Source of the DNA: Carnegiea gigantea
Lineage: Eukaryota > Streptophyta > Magnoliopsida > Caryophyllales > Cactaceae
Direction of reading: 5' to 3'
NCBI GenBank assembly: GCA_029747015.1
Contig: JAKOGI010000338.1
Coordinates: 321,001-385,000, forward strand
DNA: 64,000 nt
The notes under the pieces are model-generated. The model had not been told where the DNA came from, searched no databases, and worked only from the letters and a program-made list of their open reading frames with translations. Of this stretch, positions 23,801-34,779 are shown piece by piece (the first letter of the stretch is position 1; each line of letters begins with the position of its first letter). A program made the position numbers and the translations under genes.

Positions 23801-25950
23801 TCTTGATTTTGTTTTGCAGAGAAAAAGTTCAGAGATTTGCTCTGAAGATCAAATGACAGTATAGCAGAGCAAGCCCCACATTGAAGTCTACGCTGATTCT
23901 TCTGCTTGACCATAAGCTTTCTAGGCAATTTCAGCAATCGAAAGCAACCTTTGCATAAAATAAAGGGGGCACCACCACAAATAGGAATGCAAAGATGTTT
24001 GCTCAGAAAAAGATCAACTAGCTGGCCCCTTCTTCGGTGGCGACCAAGGTGAGATTTCCGTTCTACAGGGGTACTGTATGCCAGTCTAGAATTATAGGTC
24101 CGTTGGCTGTTTCTATCCAGATTCATGCTATGAGTGGACCTTGGATTGTCCATTAAATTGGCAGACCTCCTACCAGCTAAAGAATAGGGTAAATCTTCGC
24201 CTTGCCAGTCATCGGCATAGCAGAGAGGGCAGGAGCATGAAGGATGGTGATAGTGTGTCTCATCCACAAATGATGTGGGAGAATCCTGATCAAACCGTGC
24301 TCCAACAGAGCCGGGAATGTATTTTGAAAACTGGTGCGCTTGTTTAGTAGGGTGAGGGCCCCTTGTCAATTGGCCCGAAAACAGATCACTATAGAGAGGG
24401 GGATGAAAATCATACACATCTTCCATGTGACAAACTGGACCAGAGAAATTACCAAAGTAAGCTGGCTTCCGAGTGCCTCTAGCTGGACCAAATTGCTGCA
24501 CAGATCTTGCTTTGAACCTTCCAAACTTATCTTCTGAATAATCATCAGCTCCGCTATACAGCCCAGAGGAAGAAATCCTCCGATCATCCAAGTCGCCCAC
24601 TTGCTCGCTTAACTCCTTGTATCTCCGCAAAAGCTCAGCACGCTCCATCTCTAAATCCTGAAGACTAGCAGGTCCTCTCAAACTTTCAAAACTGTACCTT
24701 GGTTCACTGTAACTGCCACGGGAGTTAGGGCGACAATTTGAAGCTCGCTCAGTGGTGCTGCTCAAAGAAGCTGACATCCTCCCATGCTCAACAAATGCTT
24801 TCGAGTTTCCATGAATCACTCCAACCCCATCCCTTTGAGTTGCTGACTGATCTATGGCTGCTCTTGATGTAGCATATCGACCAACATCTTCACCTTTAAA
24901 ACTATCTCGGTATAAACCTTTCTTCGTAAGATTAATTGCATGAACACGATCATTGATGGATCCTTCTGAAGTCATCCCATCGTCATATCCATGGACTGAT
25001 TCCCTAATTTCATTGATTTGATTAACCCCAAGCCCAACTTGGTCTCTCCATGTTTTCCTACCTGAGTAGCTATCATTGGACTCCCCTGTGCATTCATTAT
25101 CAGTAAGCCATGAACTGAAAGAATTTTTCAGAGTGAGCTTCCTACCATTAGCTTCTTTGTCAACATCAGACGTGCTAACCCCTGCCTTCTCTTGTTCTGC
25201 CTCAGCATTTACATCAAATTCAGAGACAAGGCCTCTCCTCATTGGTGATTTAAGAAAATTCCCAGCCATTGACGTTGCAGGTGATTTGTCTACGCCATCG
25301 AGACCAGTGGCATTTGTCCTCTCCCTCATGGGCGACCTGCTAACATTTCTTGATCTCACACTAATTGGTACTCTACTCTCCCTGATTGGTGACTGACTAA
25401 CATTCCTACGCTTCAACGGCAACTTACCGAACCCATCATTATTGAAATCACCTTGAACCCTCTCTCTCATTGGTGACCTGCTGACATCAGTTGGCCTCAT
25501 CGGAGCATTAGGGACAGAACGAAGATCACTCAAATACCTATCCCTCATTGGGGACTTAGGAAAACCCCCATCAAACTCGGTCAAATCTGTCTCCCTCACA
25601 GGTGACTTGACTCCAATGTCATCTCCGATCGTGGGTCTCCCTGGTGTTTCATTCTTCCTAATTGGTGACTTGCTAAAATTTCTCTGTCTTGCAGGCGATT
25701 TACCAACCCCATCGTAATCAAAATAACCTGTACCCCTCTCCCTCATTGCCGACTTGCTGACATCTCTTGACCTTGTACGAGCATTAGGGACAGAACCAAG
25801 ATCATTCAGAAACCTATCCCTCATGGGCGACTTAGGCAAACCCTCATCAAACTGAGTCAAAGCGCTCTCCCCTAGTAGAGGATCGACACCAATATCATCT
25901 CCCATGGTGGACCTCGCTGGTGATCTACTAGCCATATGAAATGTTCCCAC
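20871..25950 (-). CDS. DUF3133 zinc-ribbon protein with XLG-like C-terminal region, four exons, ~1067 aa
   Basis: Coding exons are 23093-25950, 22837-22897, 22513-22736 and 20871-20931 (3204 nt, phases consistent, all GT-AG). Residues 10-240 carry many S-P-x-R motifs and a 92-residue internal duplication. A predicted helix starts near DLEMERAELLRRYKELSEQ. A Cys/His cluster HHPSCSCPLCY lies near residue 570. The zinc ribbon has C-x2-C pairs in LCKGCF (about 667) and QCGACS (about 690). The C-terminal EPGDYWYDSKAGFWGVMG and VNGRQLHKKDLNILESRGLP segments match the N-terminal region of plant extra-large G proteins. I place it with Arabidopsis At1g01440/At4g01090, more distantly with EDR4. Function is not established. 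The ATG at 25935 is an alternative start. A leader intron is likely (donor after 26252). Intron 3 hosts two transposon relics. Confidence 0.85.
21253..21425. mobile_element. 173-bp hAT-type MITE in DUF3133 intron 3
   Basis: Ends are CATGGATTCAAAATG and CATTTTGAATCCTTG, 15-bp inverted repeats with one mismatch. They are flanked by the perfect 8-bp direct repeat AGCATAAG (21245-21252 and 21426-21433). Internal CGCAATCGCGACC sequence is non-coding. Size, ends and 8-bp duplication fit a hAT-type MITE. Confidence 0.85.
21509..21690. mobile_element. Solo LTR of a small (TRIM-like) retrotransposon
   Basis: The 182-bp segment begins TGTTGGGAATG and ends CCCCAACA, with the 5-bp direct repeat GTAAG on both sides (21504-21508 and 21691-21695). 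It contains CCCACATCGAGAG, a TATA-like GGTATATAAG and CCAATTGGTTTTAGGATGGA, a combination I know from short plant LTRs. No second LTR or internal domain is present, so it is a solo LTR left by recombination. It lies in intron 3 of the DUF3133 gene, 83 bp from the hAT MITE. Confidence 0.85.
21883..21897. repeat. G15 tract after a T-run
   Basis: A T-rich run passes directly into about 15 G, then CACGGGGGG. It belongs to the recurrent T-run/G-run pattern of this window. Confidence 0.8.
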
Positions 25951-25953
25951 CTG

Positions 25954-27100
25954 ATCAGAAGTTCTCAGCTTTGACCTTCTTCACCAAACTATCTCTCTTT
26001 TAGAATTCACCAACTTCTCTAATCCTTCTGACAACACATTTCTTAATCTTGATCTCTTTTAGCTGTGCAATTCATGCCAATCAACAAATTTCAAAGAGGG
26101 ATAAGAAAAGAACAAATTAACTTCTCTAATTGTGCCGCACCAGAAAACCAGCAGCACATTCATTTTTTCAGGAAATTCTAATAAACGGTGATGCATTTTA
26201 ACAAGCACATTGTGTGCATGCAAAAGGAGAGAGAAGCAAATTAGTGAATACCTCGCCGAACAGCTTCATACACGCAAACAGCAATCTGAGGGGACTCCAG
26301 CAACACCTTATTGTAATTTGGGCAACGAGCTAGCTTAATTTCCGACAATTTTACCAAAATTACCCAAAATCTTCTCAACTAAAATTAACAAAACACTACA
26401 ATGTTGAATACCCAGCAAGCAATTCAAACCCCAAAATACAAAGGAACCCAAAACTAGCCCCAATGCCCAGAAATTCAGACTTTCAACCCAAAAAGAAATA
26501 TGGGCAATGGATTAAGTTATACTATAACAAACATCAAGGGCATTTGACGATGTAAAAGGGTTGAATGTCGCGTTTTTCGTCCAGTTTGACTAAGCTTATG
26601 GTCTGGGTAACACAGAAGTTTCAATTTAGTCGAAGACTTACAAGAAGCAGATTTATCTATACAGCTATACTAATCAATAATTCAACTGCGTCTATGTTAA
26701 TACTGTTGTTCTGGGGCTGGGAGGAGAGAGAAAATTGGGGGAAAAGTCGTGGGCCTTGAAGAGGTCGAACAAGTCCATGCCAGTGAAATGAAAACTAAAA
26801 GGCAGGAATTTGGAGGGAAGCCAGCCAGAGAGGAGACGAACAAGTCAACTCAAAGTTGGGAACAATAGAGGAAGCAACGACGTTTAAGGCGTGATACGGC
26901 GACGTTTTATCAGGGTTGACTGAGGGTATTGACAAAAATGACAGGATTTAAAAAGAAAAAAAAAAAAAAAAAAAGTCCAGCCTTCGTGGGAGCCTTGTTC
27001 TTGGATGCATGGCATCAATTGGTTTTCAGTGTGATTTTGATTTGTAATTAGTTGGCTAATAAAAGCATGTTTACATCATATTTCACAAATATTATATCGT
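25954..27100. other. 5' leader and promoter region of the DUF3133 gene
   Basis: On the minus strand a donor-like GGCGAG|GTATTC ends a probable leader exon at 26252, and an acceptor-like GCACAG lies near 26063. Promoter sequence should lie above about 26750. An A-run of about 20 lies near 26955-26975. No other coding region is seen. Confidence 0.45.
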
Positions 27101-28072
27101 ATTTAGAGTTGATTTTGAATACTCATATCTCCCTAGAGGGGGTGAATAGGGTGATTGCAAAAATTTAAAATCAAAATCAACTGTAAATGCGGAAATTATA
27201 TAGAGATGATACGCAACGATATTTTAACGAGGTTGGACCTCAATTAGACTTAAGTCCCGCTTAGAGTTATCTAACTCTATGATTCAACACTCTACTTTTT
27301 TTATTAAGATGAACTCTTACAATCTCTCAGAGTTACCTCACTCTAGAGATCCCAAGTACTTAAATCAACCTCTTGATCTAAGTATGAGGGAGTTGTGACC
27401 TCACACCAACTCCTAACTTCACTCCTTAATAAAGAATCCTCATTATACTCACAACTTTTGATCACAAAATAACACTCAGTACAATATGATGCTGCACAAT
27501 ATCTTCTAAAAATATGGCAAGAAAACATTCTAAAATCAAGAGATAATGTTACCTTACTTGACTTATATCATATCATATAATCTCATCATGGCAAGTATCA
27601 TGGGTGAGGATATAATCATAATATGTTTCCCATTTTGAATGACCAACATTCGAAATTCAAATTATGAATCAGCTAAGTGATTGTCTTGATTGATTTTCCA
27701 ATTAATCAAGAGCAGACATATATTTTTCCCTTAATCATCCACACATTTTCTTGGTATAAATAGATTGGTTAGGTTTTGTGTTCTCTTTTTCAACCTCTCA
27801 ATTTTACATCTAAGTCTTTAGTTAATTTTGTATTTCATGAAAACTTTTTTAGCCACTAAGGGAGTCAACAGATTTATATCATTGAAATGAATAGACCTTA
27901 ACGCCTTAAGTCAAAGTATACATTTAAGCTATTAATAATAATAAATTTTATCAGCAAAACCTTTTGATCATTCACTAAATGTCTAAGAAAGATGAATGCT
28001 CATCTTTCTCTTTTGCTTTGTTTTGATGAGCCTAGTGTGTTTACTTGTGGGTTTTTTTTTTTTTGCTCCATT
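27101..28072. other. Repeat-like spacer with an AGAGGGGGTGAATAGGG segment
   Basis: About 27130-27330 (AGAGGGGGTGAATAGGG, then TTTTAACGAGGTTGGACCTC) looks like a dispersed plant repeat, probably LTR-retrotransposon derived, recognised from memory only. The minus-strand frame at 27343-27528 has no recognisable domain. No gene is called. Confidence 0.35.
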
Positions 28073-28087
28073 CCTCTTACTGAATTT

Positions 28088-28541
28088 GAGGACTTGAGAG
28101 TTGTCGGTCTGACGGAGGACATGGCTCAGGACAGGAGGTTGTGGCGGGATAGGATTAGGGTCTCTGATTGTAGGGGACCGGACGCGTAGATGGTAGTAGC
28201 TCCGGTGGGGTGGGGGCGGGTTTGATTTTGGGGTGCTTGTCTGCAGGTCGTACTTTTCTGGGATGTGACGGCATCTAGTGACGACATCTAGCGCCCCTGG
28301 TGGGTTGAGGTATGTCTCTACTCCTTGGTTATTTCACTCTCCGGCACATTTTCTCCTCCTTAGTTTTGGTTTGCATTCGTTTCTCTATAAACTTTTTTCA
28401 AAAAAATTGTTTTGTGGGTCTTAAGGAATCGACCTCTCTATGGGTAGAAATACCGGCAGGGGTAAGGTTGCCTACAGCTGGATCTCCCCAGACCCTGCGA
28501 AAGCGGGACCCACACTGGGAGTTGTTGTTGTTGTTGTTGTG
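28088..28541 (+). mobile_element. 5'-truncated RTE-type LINE with 15-bp target duplication
   Basis: The insert is bounded by a perfect 15-bp direct repeat CCTCTTACTGAATTT (28073-28087 and 28542-28556). It starts within the end of the RTE frame: VGLTEDMAQDRRLWRDRIRV, then a stop at about 28187. The matching residues in the longer copy near 44120-44200 read LGLTEDMTQDKKLQRAWIKV. The 3' region contains the typical GGTAAGGTTGCCTACAGCTG, a CCAGACCCTGCGAAAGCGGG segment and ends in a (GTT)n tail. This is target-primed integration of a severely 5'-truncated copy. The intact duplication implies a fairly recent insertion. Confidence 0.88.
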
Positions 28542-28556
28542 CCTCTTACTGAATTT

Positions 28557-29740
28557 AAAAAGAAAATGGATGAATGGGTTAATTGTGTTAATTTATCTCT
28601 ATTTCTTTCGCAATCACTGATAGAAAAGTTAATTTTTTAATTAATTAAAATGTAAGCAATATAGATTTATACAACCATAGTTGATAGCACGCACTTAAAT
28701 AGGGTAATAGTGTCATTTTAAATAATTTCTATTAAATTATGTGAAAAATGTTGACATTATAGCATATATTCATATCAATGCAATTTTGTCTTAAAAAAAA
28801 GTTAGGTTGAAAAAATCTCCTCTGACCAAATCCGTAAAAGATGAACTAAAATATCCTATTTTTTCTTAAATAATGGTGAGTAGACCAGCCAATTGGATCC
28901 CTATCTCAGAGGTACCTAATGGAACTCAACAGGTCAAGGGATAAGGGATGAACCAAAATATCATATGAAACTTAAGTTGGATGCCAAAGAATTCATCTTA
29001 AAAATTAAGGATTGTATATATCGATCTATCACGTCTAAAGGTATCAAAATTCAAAATGTTAACAGTTGAGTAAATTACTATGTAAACAATGATCTATTCA
29101 ACTTCATTATTTTAAAAACTCATGTTAACAATATTGAAGAAACCAACATTTAAGAGTTGGACACTTATTTTCTTTAAATAAGATATCGAATTTCAGTCTT
29201 GTGAATGAGAAAAATGTGTGATAAGAAGACTATACCCTTTGTTAAACCAAAACAACTCAACCCCATCTAACAATAGTGCAATGTCCTAGCCCCTTTGTGA
29301 GTCGCAGATAGTTATCCAGGATGGCTTAAAGGATTGTTGATTGACCTCATAAATCACCATAAGTATTTTCAGTGTGTTTGGTCTTCACTCGTCACTTGAG
29401 CGAACTTCTCATCAATAAATCATCCATCATAAAAATATTCCCATCACTAGACTGCTCCGCACTAAGCACGTGTAACCTTGAAATACTTAAGAGTTGGCTT
29501 CCAAAAAAGGAAGATGTACATCTGATAATATAAATAGTTGCATCAAACCTTTCAAACTTTACTTCTAAGTACACTTGGTGTGTTATAATCTCGTCCACTT
29601 GAGGAAGACAAACGTTCTTGTCATGCATCCCTAATCTACAGACTTACGTGTACTTAACCATCGGCCCAGTCACAAATCTTTGCCCCGTTAGGAGACTACT
29701 CAGAGCTATCTTGTCTACTGGCACAACTCACAATCGCATA
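28557..29740. other. Intergenic spacer, possibly remnant of an LTR element
   Basis: No gene is recognisable. The minus-strand frame at 29392-29628 lacks known motifs. Because a primer-binding-site-like sequence lies at 29741-29755 on the minus strand, part of this stretch may be the decayed interior of a retrotransposon. Confidence 0.3.
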
Positions 29741-29755
29741 TCGGCTTTGATACCA
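29741..29755 (-). mobile_element. tRNA-Met primer-binding-site-like sequence of an LTR-element remnant
   Basis: The complement reads TGGTATCAAAGCCGA, matching the initiator-Met-tRNA primer site (TGGTATCAGAGC) except for one base. It follows a CA dinucleotide and a 2-nt spacer, as after a 5' LTR. The LTR would lie to the right (29758 upward). I could not define its other end or any gag/pol frame. Confidence 0.45.
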
Positions 29756-30365
29756 TTTGTATTGAAATTTGATTAGGATTTTGTCAGATTAATGCAATTA
29801 TACGAAATCTTGTGAACAAATTAACACAATCATCATACCATATCATGAAGACATATACAACTAAATAAGTTGTTGTGGGACTCATAAGTGTCAAATTTTT
29901 ATAGTTTTCTCTTATGCAATTAAGTTGTTTAACTATTGCGGGACTATTAATTAGTATTGTGAATGCACTAAAAGGTCATTAACAATGTTAATTTTGAATG
30001 TAAAATTAAAACATTTTTAAAGGAAAATTTTTTATTTGAACTCAAGAAAAAAGAAATTTTTCCTTATATTTAACAAAATATTAATGTAATTATTTCATAA
30101 ATTTTTTATTTATTATTGGTTCAAATATTTAATAAATGGAATCGAATTTTTTCCCCCTTATTCAACTCGTTACATTCCAATCTTTTACTTATATTTCTTA
30201 TTTTTTTAAGATCATTAATTGGTTTCAACTACCTACTAAATAAAATTTTTCACTTATTTATATTTTTGATATATTATCAAAATTTATATTAACTCATGAA
30301 CATATGAAGCACAAAAAATTACCTTAGTTAAATATATATGTATATTGGAACTTACTTGTCAGGTG

Positions 30366-31236
30366 AATTTATGAACAAGATGACAAAGGTGCTATCGATA
30401 TCATGCGCCACTTCTGTAATCCGTTTCAGTGGAATAGTGACCATATAGATTAATAGTGATTGGTGACATGGCCACATATGATTGAGGTTATAGGTTGAAA
30501 ATGCAGTCTAATATTATATGGCATCAATAATTGATCTAGATTTTTACTATAAGGATGTCCAATTTTAATCATTTTAGAATAGTAAGAATCTATATTTATG
30601 GCTTCCCAAAAACACTTCTAAGGATCTTTTCCTTTAAGAAAACTCTTAGTTTCGACATATTTGGAGGGCTGCCATCGACGCTTTTGTCGATGGTAAGCTT
30701 CATTTTGATTGATTTCTAAACTATTGTCTAATACTAATTTGTTTACGAATGAAGTCTGTATGTAAGAGCTTTATTTCACCTTTTTATGGGAGTACTAATT
30801 TATGAACAAGATGACAAAGGTGTTATCGATATCATGCGCCACTTCTGTAATCCGTTTCATTAGAATAGTGACCATATAGATTAATAGTGATTGGTGACAT
30901 GGCCACATATGATTGAGGTTATAGGTTAAAAATGCAGTCTAATAAGAATTTTATGGCATCAATAATTGATCTAGATTTTTACTATAAGGATGTCCAATTT
31001 TAATCTTTTTAGAATAGTAAGAATCTACATTTATGGCTTCCCGAAAACACTTCTAAGGATCTTTTCCTTTAAGAAAACTCTTAGTCTCGACAAATTTGGA
31101 GGGCTGCCATCGACGCTTTTGTCGATGGTAAGCCTCATTTTGATTGATTTCTAAACTATTTGGTAGTCTAATACTAATTTGTTTACGAATAAAGTCTGTA
31201 TGTAAGAGCTTTATTTTACCTTTTTATGGGAGTATT
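30366..31236. repeat. Tandem duplication of a 431-bp unit with a conserved hairpin
   Basis: Copy 1 (30366-30796) and copy 2 (30797 to about 31236) both start AATTTATGAACAAGATGACA and end in TTTTTATGGGAGTA. They differ by scattered substitutions and small indels. A degraded partial third end (about 31237-31310) repeats the TTTATAGGAGTATTAGTCCC tail. Each full copy keeps the perfect 8-bp stem CCATCGAC/GTCGATGG with loop GCTTTT (30672-30693 and 31107-31128). No coding frame is shared. Confidence 0.88.
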
Positions 31237-31310
31237 AGTCCCTGTTTTTTCTAAATAAAGTATTTCTCTTCATATCTAAAAGCTTTATTTTGCTTTTTAT
31301 AGGAGTATTA

Positions 31311-32536
31311 GTCCCTTTTTTATGAGAGTTGTATCTAATTGGTTTGGTCTGAGACATTGGATGAAAATCAATTCTCAAATCGCTATAGCACGGATTGTAA
31401 GGTTTTGATACAAAGTTAGATTACTCGCGATAAGATTGTCATAATTTCAAAGCCGAACATCAGTAAGATTTGAGTTGAATTTCATATTCATGTAAGTGGC
31501 CATTCATGATTTCCATTATAAATGTCATTTAGCATATTATTAATAAAATCTTTATGTTTTATTTAAAAAAAAAACTTTTAAAGATCTTTTTCAATAATTT
31601 TTTTAATTCCTGTAATAATGCTTTGAATACCGTCGAAATAATGTAAATCGATATCATAATCATGGAATCGATATTACTCAATTAAAAGACGAACCAAATC
31701 AGCCAGTTCTAATAATAAAATTTGTTCCACTGATAACATAGTTTATGACATAAAAAAAAATTTACATTTGGTCGTTGATGTTTTGTTATGCACTGTATTA
31801 TTGAGGAATCTTTGTTGTTGAGAATTTTCCCAAAAACAAATGGACAATCCGTAACACACCAAAGCCACAGGCTACTTGCTAGAAAATTAAGCTAACATAT
31901 TATTACAACTACACATATACTAAACATAGATGGCATGAATTCTCTTCCTTCCCAAGAGGGTTTTAGTTTCAATCCAAGGCCTTTAACTGTAGTTTACCTC
32001 CTGGGAATCTTAGAAGGAGCAACTTCCCTATTTTGTGAGGATTGTTCTCAGTGTTTAATGGACTTTCAGAACTGCTCTCCCCCGGACAACTCAATTTTGT
32101 CGAGTTGCTCAAGATAGGACTCAATACAGTAGTCCAAACATACTGTATATATAGAAAAAGGTCTTGGCCCTGAACTTTTTCACTATCTCATCACCGGACG
32201 ACAACTCTTGGACCATCATTAACAAAAGGGTTTGCGGAACGGCAACAATCCTGCCCCCCTCCCCCAAAATAAAGAGCAAAAACATTTTCAGGTATTTGAA
32301 ATTTTAGGTGTTCTGCCCTTTAAGCAACCTGGAAAAAAGAGCTGTTCGAAATTTCGAATTCAAAGCATTCTTTCCAAATATTGTACGTCGTTCTTAAAAA
32401 TAAATCGAATCACGCTCTGGCAGTCCGCATAGAGTATCATTAGCCATGTTTTGGCAATTGATCGAATTTAGAAAACAAGAGAGAAGAACAACCATAAATA
32501 CACCAAAATTCATCCCCGCATCTCTGTTCAAGTCAC

Positions 32537-32603
<67 letters not shown>

Positions 32604-32668
32604 AATAATTTCGTTCATCCCCTTACACATACACACACAATTTTAGCGTTACAAATAAATATATAATT
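31311..32668. other. Intergenic spacer with a long dinucleotide repeat
   Basis: Short plus-strand frames at 31935-32117 and 32232-32432 have no recognisable protein features. A compound microsatellite lies at 32539-32600. The lower-numbered flank of the next gene (about 32600-32668) is probably its 3' UTR. Confidence 0.45.
32539..32600. repeat. (CA)n-(TA)n microsatellite
   Basis: About 15 CA units pass into about 16 TA units without interruption. Confidence 0.92.
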
Positions 32669-33067
32669 CTACTTTCTCCAAAAGAAATAATTAGGATTAA
32701 AACTTAAACACCCACTAACCTTGATTTTCTTAGCCTTCTTAATCCTAATCCCCTCCTCTTCCCATTCCATCTTCCTCTTCCACTTCCTCTTCCACAAATC
32801 CTTCAAGCTATGTTTACCCACATGATCACCTTCTAATCTCGATGCGATCGTCATCAACATCGATGATGATGATGATGTTAAAGACGATGATGATGATGAT
32901 GATGATGGTAAGATCATCATCAGATGTCTCTCAATGAGATGAGAGAGAGATGATAACTCAAAGGAATCATACAAGGGACTCCCACAGTCCCATATGATAT
33001 TGGGAACTTCTGACGGTGATGATGATGATGATGATGATATCAATGATCTTTGAATCTCTTCCTTCAT
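32669..33067 (-). CDS. Small plant-specific protein with WDCGSxLYDSFEL motif, Ser-rich (132 aa)
   Basis: A single-exon frame of 132 residues. WDCGSPLYDSFELSSLSHLI begins at about residue 26, and the WDCGSxLYDSFEL core equals that of the gene at 85-477. Serine homopolymers at about residues 11-18 and in a central block are encoded by ATC/GAT-type triplet repeats on the DNA, likely a polymorphic microsatellite inside the coding region. The C-terminal half is strongly basic (KRKWKRKMEWEEEG, IRIKKAKKIK), which might direct it to the nucleus. No enzymatic motif is seen. The conserved N-terminal motif across two otherwise divergent sequences argues that the frame is real. Function unknown. Confidence 0.78.
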   Translation of the reverse strand: MKEEIQRSLISSSSSSSPSEVPNIIWDCGSPLYDSFELSSLSHLIERHLMMILPSSSSSSSSLTSSSSSMLMTIASRLEGDHVGKHSLKDLWKRKWKRKMEWEEEGIRIKKAKKIKVSGCLSFNPNYFFWRK

Positions 33068-34068
33068 TCTTCCAAAGTGATATGATGATCAGAAGCTCTG
33101 TTTTCTTCTCTCTGTGTGGAACTTGGTTTTTATTGTCGTGGATGGCATGAGCTTTGGGGGTGTATATTAGTGTGCAATTAATTATTTTTTTTTTTTGGGT
33201 TTGGGGGGGGGGGGGGGTCAAGTTGGAAATAGGCTAATCATATAATTGTCATTATTGAGGAACATTATATCATCAACAATTTGACTTGCCTAACAAATCA
33301 TGCGTTTTGGAATATTATTATTATTATTATTGTTATTATTAATTATTATTTGATGTGCTTGCGTGGCATGGAAAAGCTCCAACAACTAGAATCTTCTTTT
33401 ACATTTATATGTTTAAGATTATTATTTGTGTATTTTGAAATTATATTGCTGCTTTTCAAGTATTTTTGCATGTCAATTAATATCGTATTCAAAATAATAA
33501 TAGTGATAAAGCTACATAATATAAAGCAATATTATCTTTTATGGCTCATTCAAACCCCCCAAAAAATAAAATATCTTGTATGAGGCAAGTAGAGAATATG
33601 TGTGGTGAAAATCTAATCTGATTATTAACTTAAAATAATATAAAAGATTGTTTTGTATGGCTTGTTAAAGATCTTTATTCAAAGCTAAAAATTGCTGCAC
33701 AATAAAAATTAATTAATTAATTAGTTTTCTAAGTTATTTATATTGATCTTTAAACCTCTTTTCTACAAAAATGAAAATCGTATAATATTATAAGAAAATG
33801 AAGGGAACCAAATCCCATCTCCAGCAATGAAATGACTTCCAGCCCCACTAAATTAACGGCCACTAAATTAACGGCCATATATTCCAAATACCTACCTAAT
33901 CAGATGACGAAATAGGCGCCCAAATGTCGGCCCGCCCAAGCCCACAAATTCTCATTTTCTGATGATGACGAAAAAGCTGGTTGATAATATCTAACATTTT
34001 ATTATTTCGTTTTCTTTTATGAAAATAAAAGAATACGCAAATAAAATGGAGTTTTAGAATAACGATAA
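33068..34068. other. Promoter-side spacer of the 32.7-kb gene
   Basis: Contains a T-run followed by about 15 G (about 33186-33217), (ATT)n stretches near 33315-33350 and AT-rich sequence. No gene is recognised; the first few hundred bases must hold the promoter of the minus-strand gene below. Confidence 0.45.
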
Positions 34069-34218
34069 GAGTGTCTTCATCTGATCAAAAGATCACGGAT
34101 TTAAGCTTTGGAATTAGTTATTGATAAAGTCAGGATAAGTTGCCTACAGTGCACCCCTTGGGGTGGGACCCTTTCCTGGACTCTGCGTGAACGGAAAATG
34201 CTTGTACACCGGACTGCC
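34069..34218 (+). mobile_element. Au-SINE-like tRNA-derived SINE remnant
   Basis: The head has tRNA promoter-like boxes: TCATCTGATCAAAAGATCAC, then GGATTTAAGC as a decayed B box. The body has TAAGTTGCCTACAGTGCACC, TGGGACCCTTTCCTGGACTC, TGCGTGAACGG and a CTTGTACACCGGACTGCC end. This order is what I know for the widespread plant Au SINE family. No target duplication could be defined. Confidence 0.6.
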
Positions 34219-34779
34219 ATGATTCTTTTATGAAAATGGATCAATTGAAACTGATTTATTGTGCATGTAATCAAATTACAATTCGTGCCAATAAAACACT
34301 TAGAAACAAAATACAATAATATGTATATTTAACTTGACTGTTTAATTTGATCTTTTAAAGATACTAATAATTCTGATTCAAATTGTTAAATTCTTACCAA
34401 CCAAAATTTTTAAAAAGCAAAATATGTTCTTTTTTTTGTTTGATATTGCTAGCGTATAATGATTAAAATAATATAAAAGACGAATACATCATCACATTTA
34501 AACCATAATTAAACAAGCAGACGCTCGATTTTAATAACGGCATAATTTATGTCGAAACTAAATTAAAAAATAATATTATTACATGTTGGGGGCTCAATTG
34601 TTCATCGATACTTCAAATTCCAAAAATATGAGGGAAAAAAGTTTATGCTGGTATATCGGCCTGTTTTTAATCTTATTGTTGTTTTGTTATTTTTACCCTT
34701 TTTTTTTCCCCCCTGTTTATTCACCTCACTTTCCTCCCTCCCATCCAACAAGCCGTTATCTGGTGAATGAATGCATGCG

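Noticed and set aside
28312..28620. A plus-strand frame ending in a Leu-rich stretch
   Set aside because: It translates the 3' UTR and (GTT)n tail of the RTE insertion; the poly-Leu is the tail read in frame.
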